This document shows positions 45,075 through 54,580 of a stretch of DNA of 64,000 nucleotides, in pieces. Location of the stretch: assembly GCF_000186865.1 (NCBI RefSeq), contig NW_008705609.1:63193-127192 (forward strand), given 5' to 3'. The notes beneath the pieces are model-generated. The model was given only the letters and a program-made list of their open reading frames with translations, had not been told where the DNA came from and ran no database searches. Source of the stretch: Aureococcus anophagefferens (lineage: Eukaryota; Sar; Pelagophyceae; Pelagomonadales; Pelagomonadaceae). Made by a program: the position numbers and the translations under genes. Numbering within the stretch: the first letter of the stretch is position 1; each line of letters begins with the position of its first letter.

Positions 45075-46883
45075 TTATGCCAAATTATTATCTTGATTGA
45101 CTAGGATTTGGCACGCGCTGCTGCTCGCGGCCGCGGGCGGCGGCGCGCCGCCGTCCGTCTCGCGGAACTGGAGGAGCCAGACGACCTCGGACTGGAAGTA
45201 TTTCTCGGACACGTAGAGCCAATCCTTCTCCGGGAAGTCCTCGGGCACGAGGGTGACGGCGTCGCCGAGGTCCTCGAACTCGCCGATGTCGCCCGCGTCC
45301 TCGATGTTGAGCTTCTTGCCCGGCACGATGGGCGGGTACTCGGGCTTGCCCTCGCCGATCTCCTCCGGGTCCGGGTCCGCGCGCATGAGCTCCCAGTCCA
45401 GCGGCTTGTACCACTCGTGGTTCATGATGTCCTTGATCTTGACCCGTTTCTCAGGGTCGCGGCACAGGATCTTTTTGCACAGGTCCGTGAACTCGGGGCT
45501 GAAGTGGCTCGGCCACTCGACATCCATCTCACAGGTCGCCATGTTCACGGCCTTTTGCAGGTTCGTCTCGCCCTTGAACTTGTTCGCCTCCTCCGTGCGG
45601 AACGGGCCCACGCCGTTGACCATCTCGTAGATCATGCAGCCGAAGGACCACCAGTCCACGGACTGGTCGTAGGGTTTGTGCTGGAGCATCTCCGGTGCCA
45701 GATAGCCCGGCGTGCCCGCGATGCCCTTGAGGCCCGGCGCCAGGGGCACGGCGAGGCCCAGGTCCGAGAGCCGCGTCCGCCCGTCGCCGTCGACGAGCAC
45801 GTTCTCCGGCTTTAAATCGCGGTAGACGATCTTCGCCTCGTGCATGACCTCGAGCCCTAAAACCACGCGCGCGCTGTAGTAGCGCACGAAGTTCTCGGGC
45901 ATCTTGCGGCCCTCGGCCTTGTCGAGGTGGAACGACAGGTCGCCGCCCATCATGAGGTCGATGACGAGGCAGAGCGCGGCCTCCGTCTTGAAGGCATACT
46001 TCATGTTCACGCAGAAGGGCGAGTCGCACACGAGCGGGTTCGACAGCGCCCAGTGCTCCTGGTCGCAGAGCGTCTTGCACTTCTTCTGCTTCACGTGCTT
46101 CATGTCCATCTCCTTCATGGCGTACATGCGCCCCGTCGTGAACGTCCGGCAGCCCTTCACGAGGCCGAAGCCGCCCTTGCCCATGGTCCGGAAGACGTTG
46201 AACGTCTTCTCCGTGGGGGGCACCTCATGCTGGATCTTGAGGTAGCGCAGGTACTCCAGTAATTTTGGGTTCGTGCCTTTGTTGAGCCAGAGCGGCAGCG
46301 CGACCTTCTCGCAGTAGTCGACGAGCAGCGCCTCGATGAGGTCGAACTGGGACTGGGCTGGCGCGCCGGGGTTGACCAAAGACCGGCCCATGAGCACAGG
46401 CCAGAAGGACTCCGACGTCGACGCGATGGGTGCGCACGGGCTCATCTCGCTAGCGGACTCACGCTGCATGTTGCCGACGTTTCCCTCCTTGATGTGCGTT
46501 TGATACAGCGTCTTGTTGCCCATGGGCGGCCGCACCTTGCGGCACATGTTGCTGTCGACGTACGCTGGCTTCATCTCGTTCACCGATGAGTTCATCTCCG
46601 GCAAGAAGCTCGACATAATTTTGTCCTTCTGCTTCTGAATGTGCTTCCCGCGCGCGAGTTTCAGGGTCGCAACCTCGACGATGAACTGGCCCACGTTGTG
46701 GAACGTCTTCTCCGTATGCCGTGACATCCACAGCGTAAACATCCAGAAGCCGAGCGGGCCCTTCAAAATGTTCTCCATCGTCAGGTAGCCGCTATCCTCG
46801 GCGCGGCCGAAGAAAGCCATGAGCTCGTCCTCCGGGAACTTCGCATACTCCTCCCGCGGGTCGGGGTAATCGCTCGACTGCAT
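45075..46883 (-). CDS. AGC-family protein kinase of the GRK type with N-terminal RGS-like region
   Basis: 602 codons from ATG 46881-46883. The N-terminal ~220 residues have an RGS-like helical pattern (ENILKGPLGFWMFTLWM...; FDLIEALLVDYCEKVALPLW). The kinase domain follows: Gly loop MGKGGFGLVKG, Lys in YAMKEMDM, catalytic loop YRDLKPENVLV, and DLG in place of DFG (SDLGLAVP), which is a GRK hallmark. It ends with GTPGYLAPEM, an APE-type segment, and WWSFGCMIYEM. An AGC-type C-tail follows, with acidic and hydrophobic patches. It would phosphorylate activated G-protein-coupled receptors or similar membrane substrates. The frame is intact, with GC3 high in the kinase half. Confidence 0.85.
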   Translation of the reverse strand: MQSSDYPDPREEYAKFPEDELMAFFGRAEDSGYLTMENILKGPLGFWMFTLWMSRHTEKTFHNVGQFIVEVATLKLARGKHIQKQKDKIMSSFLPEMNSSVNEMKPAYVDSNMCRKVRPPMGNKTLYQTHIKEGNVGNMQRESASEMSPCAPIASTSESFWPVLMGRSLVNPGAPAQSQFDLIEALLVDYCEKVALPLWLNKGTNPKLLEYLRYLKIQHEVPPTEKTFNVFRTMGKGGFGLVKGCRTFTTGRMYAMKEMDMKHVKQKKCKTLCDQEHWALSNPLVCDSPFCVNMKYAFKTEAALCLVIDLMMGGDLSFHLDKAEGRKMPENFVRYYSARVVLGLEVMHEAKIVYRDLKPENVLVDGDGRTRLSDLGLAVPLAPGLKGIAGTPGYLAPEMLQHKPYDQSVDWWSFGCMIYEMVNGVGPFRTEEANKFKGETNLQKAVNMATCEMDVEWPSHFSPEFTDLCKKILCRDPEKRVKIKDIMNHEWYKPLDWELMRADPDPEEIGEGKPEYPPIVPGKKLNIEDAGDIGEFEDLGDAVTLVPEDFPEKDWLYVSEKYFQSEVVWLLQFRETDGGAPPPAAASSSACQILVNQDNNLA

Positions 46884-47216
46884 CGCGCTGCCGAGCTTGA
46901 CGCCTGAGCGTAGAGGGCGCGGGTTTGTTTCGCGAACTGTTCACACCCTCGCGCGGCGTGGCGGCCAAACCCTACACCACCACGGCCGGCGCAATGCGCA
47001 GCCCGCGGTGGCGCTGGCGGCACGATGCGGCGGCGAAGGAAGAAACACGCGGATCCATCGTCGACGCCGGGCCGCACTATCCATAATGTCTCCGATATCC
47101 ATGCCCGGATCGACCCAGCAGCCCGGCCCTACCCGATCACTGCGCCGCGACGACCAATGCCGATCGATTCCGGAATCGCCCGCCCGGCGCTAAACGACTA
47201 ATCCTGAGTGCAGGTG
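46884..47216. other. Upstream region of the kinase, no further gene seen
   Basis: GC-rich sequence. Open frames on both strands are Arg/Ala-rich and unconvincing. Confidence 0.4.
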
Positions 47217-47291
47217 ATATTAAGGAATGATACAAGATATAGAATGATATAGTTGGATTAGGAGCTGGGTGTTGCCTTCAACATGGGCTCC
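47217..47291 (+). repeat. 75-bp direct repeat, copy 1
   Basis: ATATTAAGGAATGATAC...GTTGGATTAGGAGCTGGGTG...CATGGGCTCC is repeated at 47489-47563 with three differences. The pair flanks the 155-bp element at 47332-47486. Confidence 0.88.
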
Positions 47292-47331
47292 ACCCAGCTC
47301 GGGACTAGCCTAGTCTAGGACCTGGATGGGT

Positions 47332-47486
47332 GAAGATTTTCCTGGGGTGCGCTCAGGCGCACAATAATAGAAAAGGATGTCAGCGACAGACGATAACTCG
47401 TACTCGAGTGCGAGATATATCTTCTGTCTCTCTCCTCTGTATCCTGAATATCCTGGCTGATATATCCTGGCGGCTATATCACCTGC
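47332..47486 (+). repeat. 155-bp MITE-like repeat, copy A
   Basis: GAAGATTTTCCTGGGGTGCG ... GGCGGCTATATCACCTGC occurs in inverse orientation at 50346-50501. The centre is a near palindrome (CTCGTACTCGAGTGCGAG). No coding capacity. Confidence 0.88.
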
Positions 47487-47488
47487 GC

Positions 47489-47563
47489 ATATTAAGGAAT
47501 GATACTAGATATTGAATGATATAGTTGGATTAGGAGCTGGGTGTTGCCTTCAACATGGGCTCC
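47489..47563 (+). repeat. 75-bp direct repeat, copy 2
   Basis: See copy 1. Both copies follow an A/TCACCTGC or GCAGGTGAT end of the MITE-like repeat. Confidence 0.88.
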
Positions 47564-47613
47564 AGTCCGCCCGAAGGCTACCAGACTTATAAACTCCATC
47601 GGTCCGTTCTGGT

Positions 47614-47920
47614 CTAACGGCGACACAAAATGCGGTCGCACCACATGTCGCACAATCGCCCGCAGGGCGCTCTGCGCCTCCGGCGGCCCGCATGGCCGCT
47701 TCGGATCCGCCGCCGCCGCGCGATCGATACGTCCGAACCGTATCCCCCTTCGCTGTAAACCAACGCGACACTGTAGTAATGCAGCCCCTCGATCGACCCC
47801 GTCCGCAGGACCGAATTTAAAGTCACCCCTTTCTTGGACGCCGGACCCGCGCGCACGGCGTTCGGCATCACCTTGCCGAAATCAGACCTGTGCGCCCGGT
47901 CGAACTCGAGCCCGGCCCAC
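47614..47920 (-). CDS. Short coding-like fragment, unknown
   Basis: The minus frame is open and reads DFGKVMPNAVRAGPASKKGV and on to LHYYSVALVYSEGGYGS with high GC3. It then breaks into Arg-rich sequence. There is no start or family that I recognise. It is probably a gene relic. Confidence 0.3.
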
Positions 47921-48161
47921 TAGTAGGAGTACTGACTCCACTATCATCATCCAGCTAAATAAAACTGCTGGCTGTATTTTATGTTTCCAAATAAAGAATT
48001 TAATGATCTGATGGATGGTATTCTATTAAGATTTCCCCTTGAGGATGAAGATGCCTTTTTCGGTGAATCGTCCTTAGTGGGGAGCTCTTGCGAAAGTCAA
48101 TAACCTCGGGGATGCTTGCGCCTCGCGATCAAGCACGAGCTGGCTAGTGCCGCGTTGTTTC

Positions 48162-49655
48162 ATGATTGGCTTCGAACGGTTTTTGGTTCCCCTGGTCCTG
48201 GTGAATTGCCAGGAGTCGAACAATTGCTATAAATATGTGATCACACTCGAAGACGAAGCTGGCGATGGCTGGTTCGGAAATTCATACCATATCAAAGATG
48301 ATTCTGGGCTCGTCGTTGCGTCTGGAACTTTGAATTTTGAACAAGCTTATGAGCAGGAGCGCGCCTGCTTGCAAAATGGTTGTCATAGTTTCTCTATCGT
48401 CGGCAATCCTTACGGTGGTCGGGATGAAATTGCGTGGTCCCTTGGTGAAGTAAAGACGCCATCTGTCGTCGTATTATTGGACCCATACTCAACTACTGAG
48501 CTGTTGTTGGTCGATGGACGCATCCTGGATGGCTTATGCTCGCCAGCGCCCAGCGTCAGTTCAAGTCCGACACTGTGTCCAACCTCCACAGGGGGCCCAA
48601 CAGCTACATCTTCTCCGACATCTACCTACTGCTATGAGATTGTACTCCTGAGTCCGCTCAGCATTGGATGGCAAAGAAATCGACTGGTTATCACCCCTTT
48701 GACTTCTGATGCTACGAGCCTGACATTAGACCTCGAGCAGGGTTCTTATGATTCGAAAACGATATGTTTAGCAAACGGCTGCTATCTTTTTGATTTTGGA
48801 GGGTCGGGTCGTATAGGAACGGCTATCTTTGTATTTGTCTTTGATGATCAATTCTCTGGTATTTCTCCGTTTTTGACAACGGTCCAGCTCCATATGGGAA
48901 AAGCAGCCGCGGGAGGCTGCACTCTTCCTCCCACAGCAACCCCCAGCCCGTCAGTATCCCCCGTTCCCACTGCGTCACCTACATTCTCCCACGAACCAAC
49001 GATCTCATATGCCCCGTCGCGCTCACCGAAACCAACTGGAGATCGCTGTGTTCCGAATTGTTATGGTTCTAGCTGCGCTGATCTTCTAGGTATCTATCCA
49101 GAATCCAACTGTTTAGAGTTCGGTGAACTCGGATGTGACTGTACTCACTGCATTTGTCCCACCGACCGACCAACAACGAGTCCATCGGGAAGCACGCCAC
49201 CCACCAGCTCGTTCGCACCCACAAGTGCACCCACGCCATCCCCAAGAGCACAACCTACGGCTGCTCCAAGCACCTTTCAACTTGAGTCTAAGGTTGTTGA
49301 AACATCTTCATTCAGCAGAACTCAGGCTTATGCCATTGGTGCAGCTGTTTTGTTTGTCTGTCTCTTAATCTGCCTCAGGCGTCGGAGGCGGAGACGCAAA
49401 CTTGGTGGCGATAAGCACCTCTTGGCCGACCAAGGAGACGCAAACGTGGCTTGCGAGCTTTATAAAGGGGAATCCTCCAAGCAGACTGAATCCTCATCGA
49501 GGAAATCAGAGTTCCATGTAGAAGCCAGTGTGACATCGCCCCCCCTCCCTCAAAGCGAACCCTGCGGTCTGATTGATATCGACAATACTTTGGCAAGGGG
49601 TAGCGCAAATATCACAAAAGCGAAGGAGGATATTATAGAGCTCATCTATATTTAG
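48162..49655 (+). CDS. Secreted/type I membrane protein with repeated Cys domains and Pro/Thr/Ser linkers
   Basis: 497 codons from ATG 48162, which places a signal peptide (MIGFERFLVPLVLVNC) at the N-terminus. Two related domains of about 100 residues (CYKYVITLEDEAGDGWFGN..., CYEIVLLSPLSIGWQRN...) each end in a (A/C)LxNGC(H/Y)xF motif. They are separated by SPTxxPTS linkers, followed by a Cys-rich module (CVPNCYGSSCADL...CDCTHCIC). A single membrane segment (AIGAAVLFVCLLICL) is followed by a basic stop-transfer run and a ~110-residue Ser-rich cytoplasmic tail. GDGW-type domains with PT linkers are common in stramenopile and haptophyte secreted proteins. The binding partner is unknown. Confidence 0.75.
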   Translation: MIGFERFLVPLVLVNCQESNNCYKYVITLEDEAGDGWFGNSYHIKDDSGLVVASGTLNFEQAYEQERACLQNGCHSFSIVGNPYGGRDEIAWSLGEVKTPSVVVLLDPYSTTELLLVDGRILDGLCSPAPSVSSSPTLCPTSTGGPTATSSPTSTYCYEIVLLSPLSIGWQRNRLVITPLTSDATSLTLDLEQGSYDSKTICLANGCYLFDFGGSGRIGTAIFVFVFDDQFSGISPFLTTVQLHMGKAAAGGCTLPPTATPSPSVSPVPTASPTFSHEPTISYAPSRSPKPTGDRCVPNCYGSSCADLLGIYPESNCLEFGELGCDCTHCICPTDRPTTSPSGSTPPTSSFAPTSAPTPSPRAQPTAAPSTFQLESKVVETSSFSRTQAYAIGAAVLFVCLLICLRRRRRRRKLGGDKHLLADQGDANVACELYKGESSKQTESSSRKSEFHVEASVTSPPLPQSEPCGLIDIDNTLARGSANITKAKEDIIELIYI

Positions 49656-50114
49656 TTCGCTAGTGACCACCAGTCTTCCATAAGGGTCTCATTAGTCAGC
49701 ACACACCGATGAAATGTCACGCAAGAAGCATGGAAGTCGGAAAATGCAAGTCATATGTGCCAAGGCCAAGAAAACTGAACGGCAGCCTATTTTAAAAACG
49801 TGATTTGAAGAAGTTTCTTAAACACAAGTAATTGGAGCCTTCTCGACTCCTCCAGGTGATGACCCGTTGGATGCAGAAGAAATTCTATTGATACTGCATT
49901 ATCCCTGTGCACTCCAGTAAAATGTTGCCGTTACTTCCAGCACTCTCCATCACAATTCTGGATCATATTTACTGGGTGAGCGTTTTCTTTAAAATATTTG
50001 CTGCCACAGATTTTCGTCGAAGAGCCGAACCTGCTAATACCACACTAGGCAGGCAGAGACGAGGAGGCACTTCCATTTCTGATTTCGGAAAAGGAAAGCG
50101 CCTTCGGGGCGATA
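49656..50114. other. Intergenic, no gene seen
   Basis: AT-rich sequence without coding signal or repeats. Confidence 0.45.
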
Positions 50115-50280
50115 TTATAAGGCAGACTCAGCATAGCCAGCATAGGCTAGTATAGCGTCCCAGCATAAGTCCCGAGCAAGGAGCGGAATATAAGCTCCCT
50201 AGGTAGCTGGCTTATCGCCAAGCGCACTTTGATTGTGCTTAGTCACACTCGCGTTCTGACGACAATAATCGCCGTCTTTT
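50115..50280. repeat. Dispersed GCATAG repeat, copy 4
   Basis: ATAAGGCAGACTCAGCATAG...AAGGAGCGGAATATAAGCTC...CGCCAAGCGCACTTTGATTG...TCACACTCGCGTTCTGAC parallels 41040-41235. Confidence 0.85.
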
Positions 50281-50345
50281 ATGGTAGCAGGTGCACTGTG
50301 ATCGCAACCAAAACCAGAGCTACATCATGTAGAGAACGAAATATG

Positions 50346-50501
50346 TGCAGGTGATATAGCCGCCAGGATATATCAGCCAGGATATTCAGGATACAGAGGA
50401 GAGAGACAGAAGATAATATCTCGTACTCGAGTACGAGTATCGTCTGTCGCTGACATCCTCTTCTAGTATTGTGCGCCTGAGCGCACCCCAGGAAAATCTT
50501 C
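50346..50501 (-). repeat. 155-bp MITE-like repeat, copy B (inverted)
   Basis: Reverse complement of 47332-47486 with few changes. Central palindrome CTCGTACTCGAGTACGAG. Confidence 0.88.
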
Positions 50502-50576
50502 TTTTGAGGGGAGGGATAAAGTGAGATCCCCCTGCCGAAGGCAGGAGACGAACACGATGCGCGCTTGCGAACTATT

Positions 50577-50717
50577 ATTGATACTCCATTCGCTAATTAT
50601 GACAAAGACAAGACCGGTGAAGTTGAATTCGACGAACTTAACGATGCTTTAGTCACTGATCTAATCAAAGAATACACTAACGGGGTAGATTACGTTTCTC
50701 TTGGATGGTCTTACTGA
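50577..50717 (+). pseudogene. Single EF-hand fragment
   Basis: A 46-codon frame ending at TGA 50715-50717 contains FANYDKDKTGEVEFDELNDA, a textbook EF-hand loop (DKDKTGEVEFDE). There is no start codon and no second EF-hand, so it is probably the last exon or a relic of a calcium-binding protein. It starts within 80 bp of MITE-like repeat copy B. Confidence 0.6.
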
Positions 50718-51079
50718 ATGTAAACTGACTGGAGTCGGCAATAAAATGTGGTGGTCTAGTATCCTCGCCATGAGGGATCAATGCCGCGGTCACGTCCCGC
50801 AGGATGGGGACTCGCGGAGGACGAAACTGTGTCGCGTTTAACATTCATACCTGGCTGGACGGAACCTTCGGAGAAATGAGTCTGCTCTGCCCTAAACCGT
50901 GGGGAAAATACTGTGCATCTATGGGGCCAACCTCCGAAGTGCAACTGTGGCGGGTGCTGTTTTAAAACTGGGCGAGCAAGGGGGAAAGCCTAGTTTATCT
51001 CCATATTGCGCTTGTTGGACGTGAGGCTCAGGCTGAGCCGATTCAGATCTACATTTGCACAGCGCTGGCTGTAGGGACT
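50718..51079. other. Intergenic, no gene seen
   Basis: Downstream side of the ABCG gene. A polyadenylation region is expected here but cannot be pinpointed. Confidence 0.4.
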
Positions 51080-54031
51080 TCAGATCATATCACCATGTTG
51101 TTGCACTGCGTTCTCTTCAATTCTTGCGAAATCTTTGGGGATGTGCGGCATGCGGGGTGTGATAACTACGGGTGTGATAACTAGGGCATACCTAGGCTTC
51201 TTACCATTCATGGCCACACCTCCAAATGTGCTGCCCATGCACAAACCAAAGCACACACAAATGAGGCTGCACTTCTCATAAGGAAACAAGAAGGAAACAG
51301 TATAGCCGATTATATAGGCAAAGGTTACAAGTATAGTGAAGCCGCAAAGTATTTCACGGTTGCTCAACGCAGACACAAATCGGAGCGTAAACCCCATAGA
51401 GGTCCCGGGAGCTGAAAAATATATTCTTGGAACATCTGCAACCACTTTGGCGCAATAGTATGCTAACCTATTCAAACCGTATGAACACTCCCTGATATAT
51501 ATCACCGTCTCTTTCCCAAACGTGCCACTGGCCACTGAACCGTACAAGGCAAGCACGTTGAACCCGCACGGTTGAATTGCATTCATGTAACCATTTTGTT
51601 GAAGATCCTGACATCTCTCAATCAAATCAGGGTGCTGTTGACGACAGATATCTGTCGCATGTGCACCAACGACATTGTGAGCGAGGGGGTTACCAATGAT
51701 GCGACCAAGTACAATACCCATCAGATACGGGGCGAAAAGATAGAGGCGGATAAAATGTCGCAAGGAAGGGTAAGCCTGCATGATGGCGCGTTCAAGACAG
51801 AGCATAAATTGAAATTTGAAGCTAGGAGGCTGCTTTTTAAATGGGGGTAGCATAGTAGGGTGGTGCATTGGCATGCCCCCTTCCTTCATGCTGGATTTGT
51901 ATTGGAGCCACGCAATAGAAAACGACTTGTTCGAGTCCCAAGTTGGTTCGCCCAATGGTTGCCTGTCGCCTGACAGACAGAGGAGCACAAAGTCCGGAAA
52001 CGGTCCGTCGACTTCCAAATCTCGACGAAATCCAAGAGAGGCAAAATATCCTTCACAATCCTCCATGCCACCGGCGAAAGCCACTCGACCGCCAGCTTGT
52101 AGTAGAATTAGATCAGAAAAGTGGCTGAATGCTCGGACACCCGGGTTGTGAATCACAGCCGTGATCGTCATCATGCTCTCTTTGGAAATTGTGGTCAGTA
52201 TTTGAGCAATTTCTGTAGCGGTCACAGCATCGAGGCCTGTTGTTGGCTCATCAAGAAATAGTATAGAGCGGCACGAGACGAGGTCAAGACCAATATTGAG
52301 ACGTTTACGCTGGCCCCCCGAAATGCCCCGGCGGATCTCATCACCAACAGTGTTGTGACGTACATGTTCGAGGTGAAGCTTGATTAGCGTGTCGTAGACG
52401 CAACGCCCTCGCTGTCTCTCACTTGTTTCCCGGGGGAGCTGAATTGCAGCAGAAAAGGTTAAATTCTGCAATACCGTCAGCTCTCGGTGCATAATGTCTT
52501 CTTGAGGAACAAAACTAACTTCCGCTTTGACACATCTCAGACTAGCACATTCAACACCGTTCACCAATATTTTTCCACTTGTTTTTCCAACATGTCCAGC
52601 AATGACGTTCATGAGTGTACTTTTACCAGCTCCAGAAGCGCCCATAATTGCGGTAAATGAGCCAGATGAGAGCGTCCCGGAGGCCCCGTTTAAGATCGTG
52701 ATGCCGTTTCGTAAGCTACAGTGTAGATCATAGAATTCTATTGTGAACTTATTCTTCAGTTTCGGCGACGCATCTGTAGGCTCCATGTCAACTCCACTGG
52801 CTCTAGTCTCCAATGAATCCTCCATGAGCACCCTTTCTGCTCGCAGCCACAGATTGTGCAGCAAGGTTTTTGCACTAAACATCATAAACATCGCAATGAT
52901 GATAAATACAAGGGTGTATATATTAATTCCTACCGATGGGACCTCTGATCGAGCAGGACATGTTGAATGTGGTGGGCAGCTTATCTGTGCTACACTACCT
53001 CTTTTGCAATAATAGCCAGTCTCGCATTCCTGATACCTGAATGGACGTTCAAAAAAAAATCCACCGGGACAAAAGACCGGATAAGCTGAGTTCTCAAGGC
53101 ACCTGAGCAGATGGAGACGTTCTTGCCATTCAACAACAAATAACGGGACTCAAGACCCACAAGAAGCCCATGGTACATTCACATTTTAAATAGTACCAAC
53201 CTCGGACTGACGCTGGTGTCGTCTCACATCTCAAATCGGTGCCATTGTACCATGTAGCCTTGAAATAATAGTCGGCATCTTTTAGGGTGTCCGCCTGACA
53301 CGCACCGGCAGGAGCATAGTACCTGCGGCCGGCGTCGCGCCGCGCCTGGTCAACCCCCGCCCCCGCTCGCGCCGCGGCGCGCGTGAGCAGCGCGCTCATG
53401 GCGAGGATCGCGCCGAGCGCGTAGCCGAGGCGCGTCCGCAGCTGCTTCGACTCGGCCTCGGCGGCCTCGGCGCGCGCGTGCTCCTCGGCGAGGGTCACCT
53501 GCTGCGCGGCAAAGTTCTTGGCGAAGATCACAACCTCGTCGCCGCTGATCTCGCCGTCCCCGTTCTCGTCGAGCGTCTGCAGCCTGCGCGGGCGTCTCCC
53601 AAGGTTAAAAAGAATTCTCCGGCAAAAAAAATCGCTGGATCTTACTGTTCGAGGAGCGACGCGTCGAGGTCGTCGCCCTGGCCCACCGCGCGCGTGATCA
53701 TCTTCGAGAGGCGCCGGTCCTCCTGGGCGCGCTTGAGCTCCGTCTCCGCGACCTTTTTGGCAAAGAGCTTGAGATCCTCCGTCGTCACCTCGCCGGCTCC
53801 GTCTGCGTCCGCGCCGGAAAAAATGACGCCATACTCGGACCCAAGCGTCTCTTGGAAGGCATGCTTCGCCACGCCCGTGGACACATTGTAGCTCCACTCC
53901 TCTTGCTTCTCCTCCGGTGTCGCCGCGTGCACTCGTGGAGAGGACTTTTTTGGCTGCTTGTACGATGCTGCTTCGGCCAGGAGGGGGCGAGGAGCATTGG
54001 CCAGGGGCGTAAGCCGAGGCATAATTAGCAA
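51080..54031 (-). CDS. ABCG-type transporter with N-terminal EF-hand pair, three exons
   Basis: Exons 54031-53646, 53583-53201 and 53148-51080 join through introns of 62 and 52 nt (GT-AG, phases 2 and 1) into 946 codons. Order: two EF-hands (SGADADGAGEVTTEDLKL; LDENGDGEISGDEVVIF, which spans just past the first splice), a coiled-coil/membrane segment, a Cys-rich luminal stretch (CPGGFFF...CETGYYCKRGS...CPPHSTCP) and a membrane helix (INIYTLVFIIIAMFMMF). Then comes the ABC domain with Walker A GASGAGKST, signature SGGQRKR, Walker B ILFLDEPTTGLD, and about six C-terminal membrane helices. The CxxGxxC...C..CP stretch followed by a helix and NBD is the layout of the long ABCG half-transporters. 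The EF-hand part is GC3-rich and the ABC part AT-richer, so this may be a real calcium-regulated fusion or two genes joined by my splice choice. It would move lipids or sterols across a membrane. Confidence 0.72.
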
Positions 54032-54580
54032 TACTTGTGCGGCATTGCAACGCGTTTCTCCGAGGCCCGCAATCCTTGTTCGCTAAGTGACGCCCGGGGG
54101 GCAATACGATTCAAGCACCACTCTGGAACGAGTGGCTCTGAGCTTTTGTCCGAAGCCCTTCATTATTTTTGTTGCAGAGATATTTTTGAACGAGTGGCTC
54201 TGGGGCGTCGCCCCATGTCCGAAAATGCATCAAAAGTGCTGCAACAAAAATCGGGTGGCCAGGAAACTTTGCCCCGACGTTTGAATGGTATTGCCCCCCC
54301 GTCAAGTGAGAGTACCTGGTTTTGATAGCCATCTTACCATTCTCCATTCCTTCCACCTGCAGTCGTACACAACTGGAGGCTCCGTTCACGGTCGCAACTC
54401 CGGAGTGGTGCGTTTTTAATTCGCGCTTCGGCGGGAGGGGTGCGAGGGCTGGGCGGGCTGGGGTTAGTTTGATTCCAAATCCCAGGTGCTTCCAAGGCTA
54501 TCCATAAAGGTAAGGTTCTCCACCAAATAAATCGAACAAAATGATGCAACAGACCGACAGTAGAGACGCACCTGCCAAAT
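54032..54580. other. Intergenic, no gene seen
   Basis: Contains the phrase GAACGAGTGGCTCTG twice (54126, 54189) and GTTGCA...AAAAAT words in inverse orientation. No coding signal. Confidence 0.5.

Noticed and set aside
45088..46080. Arg/Gly-rich frames on both strands
   Set aside because: Shadows of the GRK-type kinase gene caused by high GC3.
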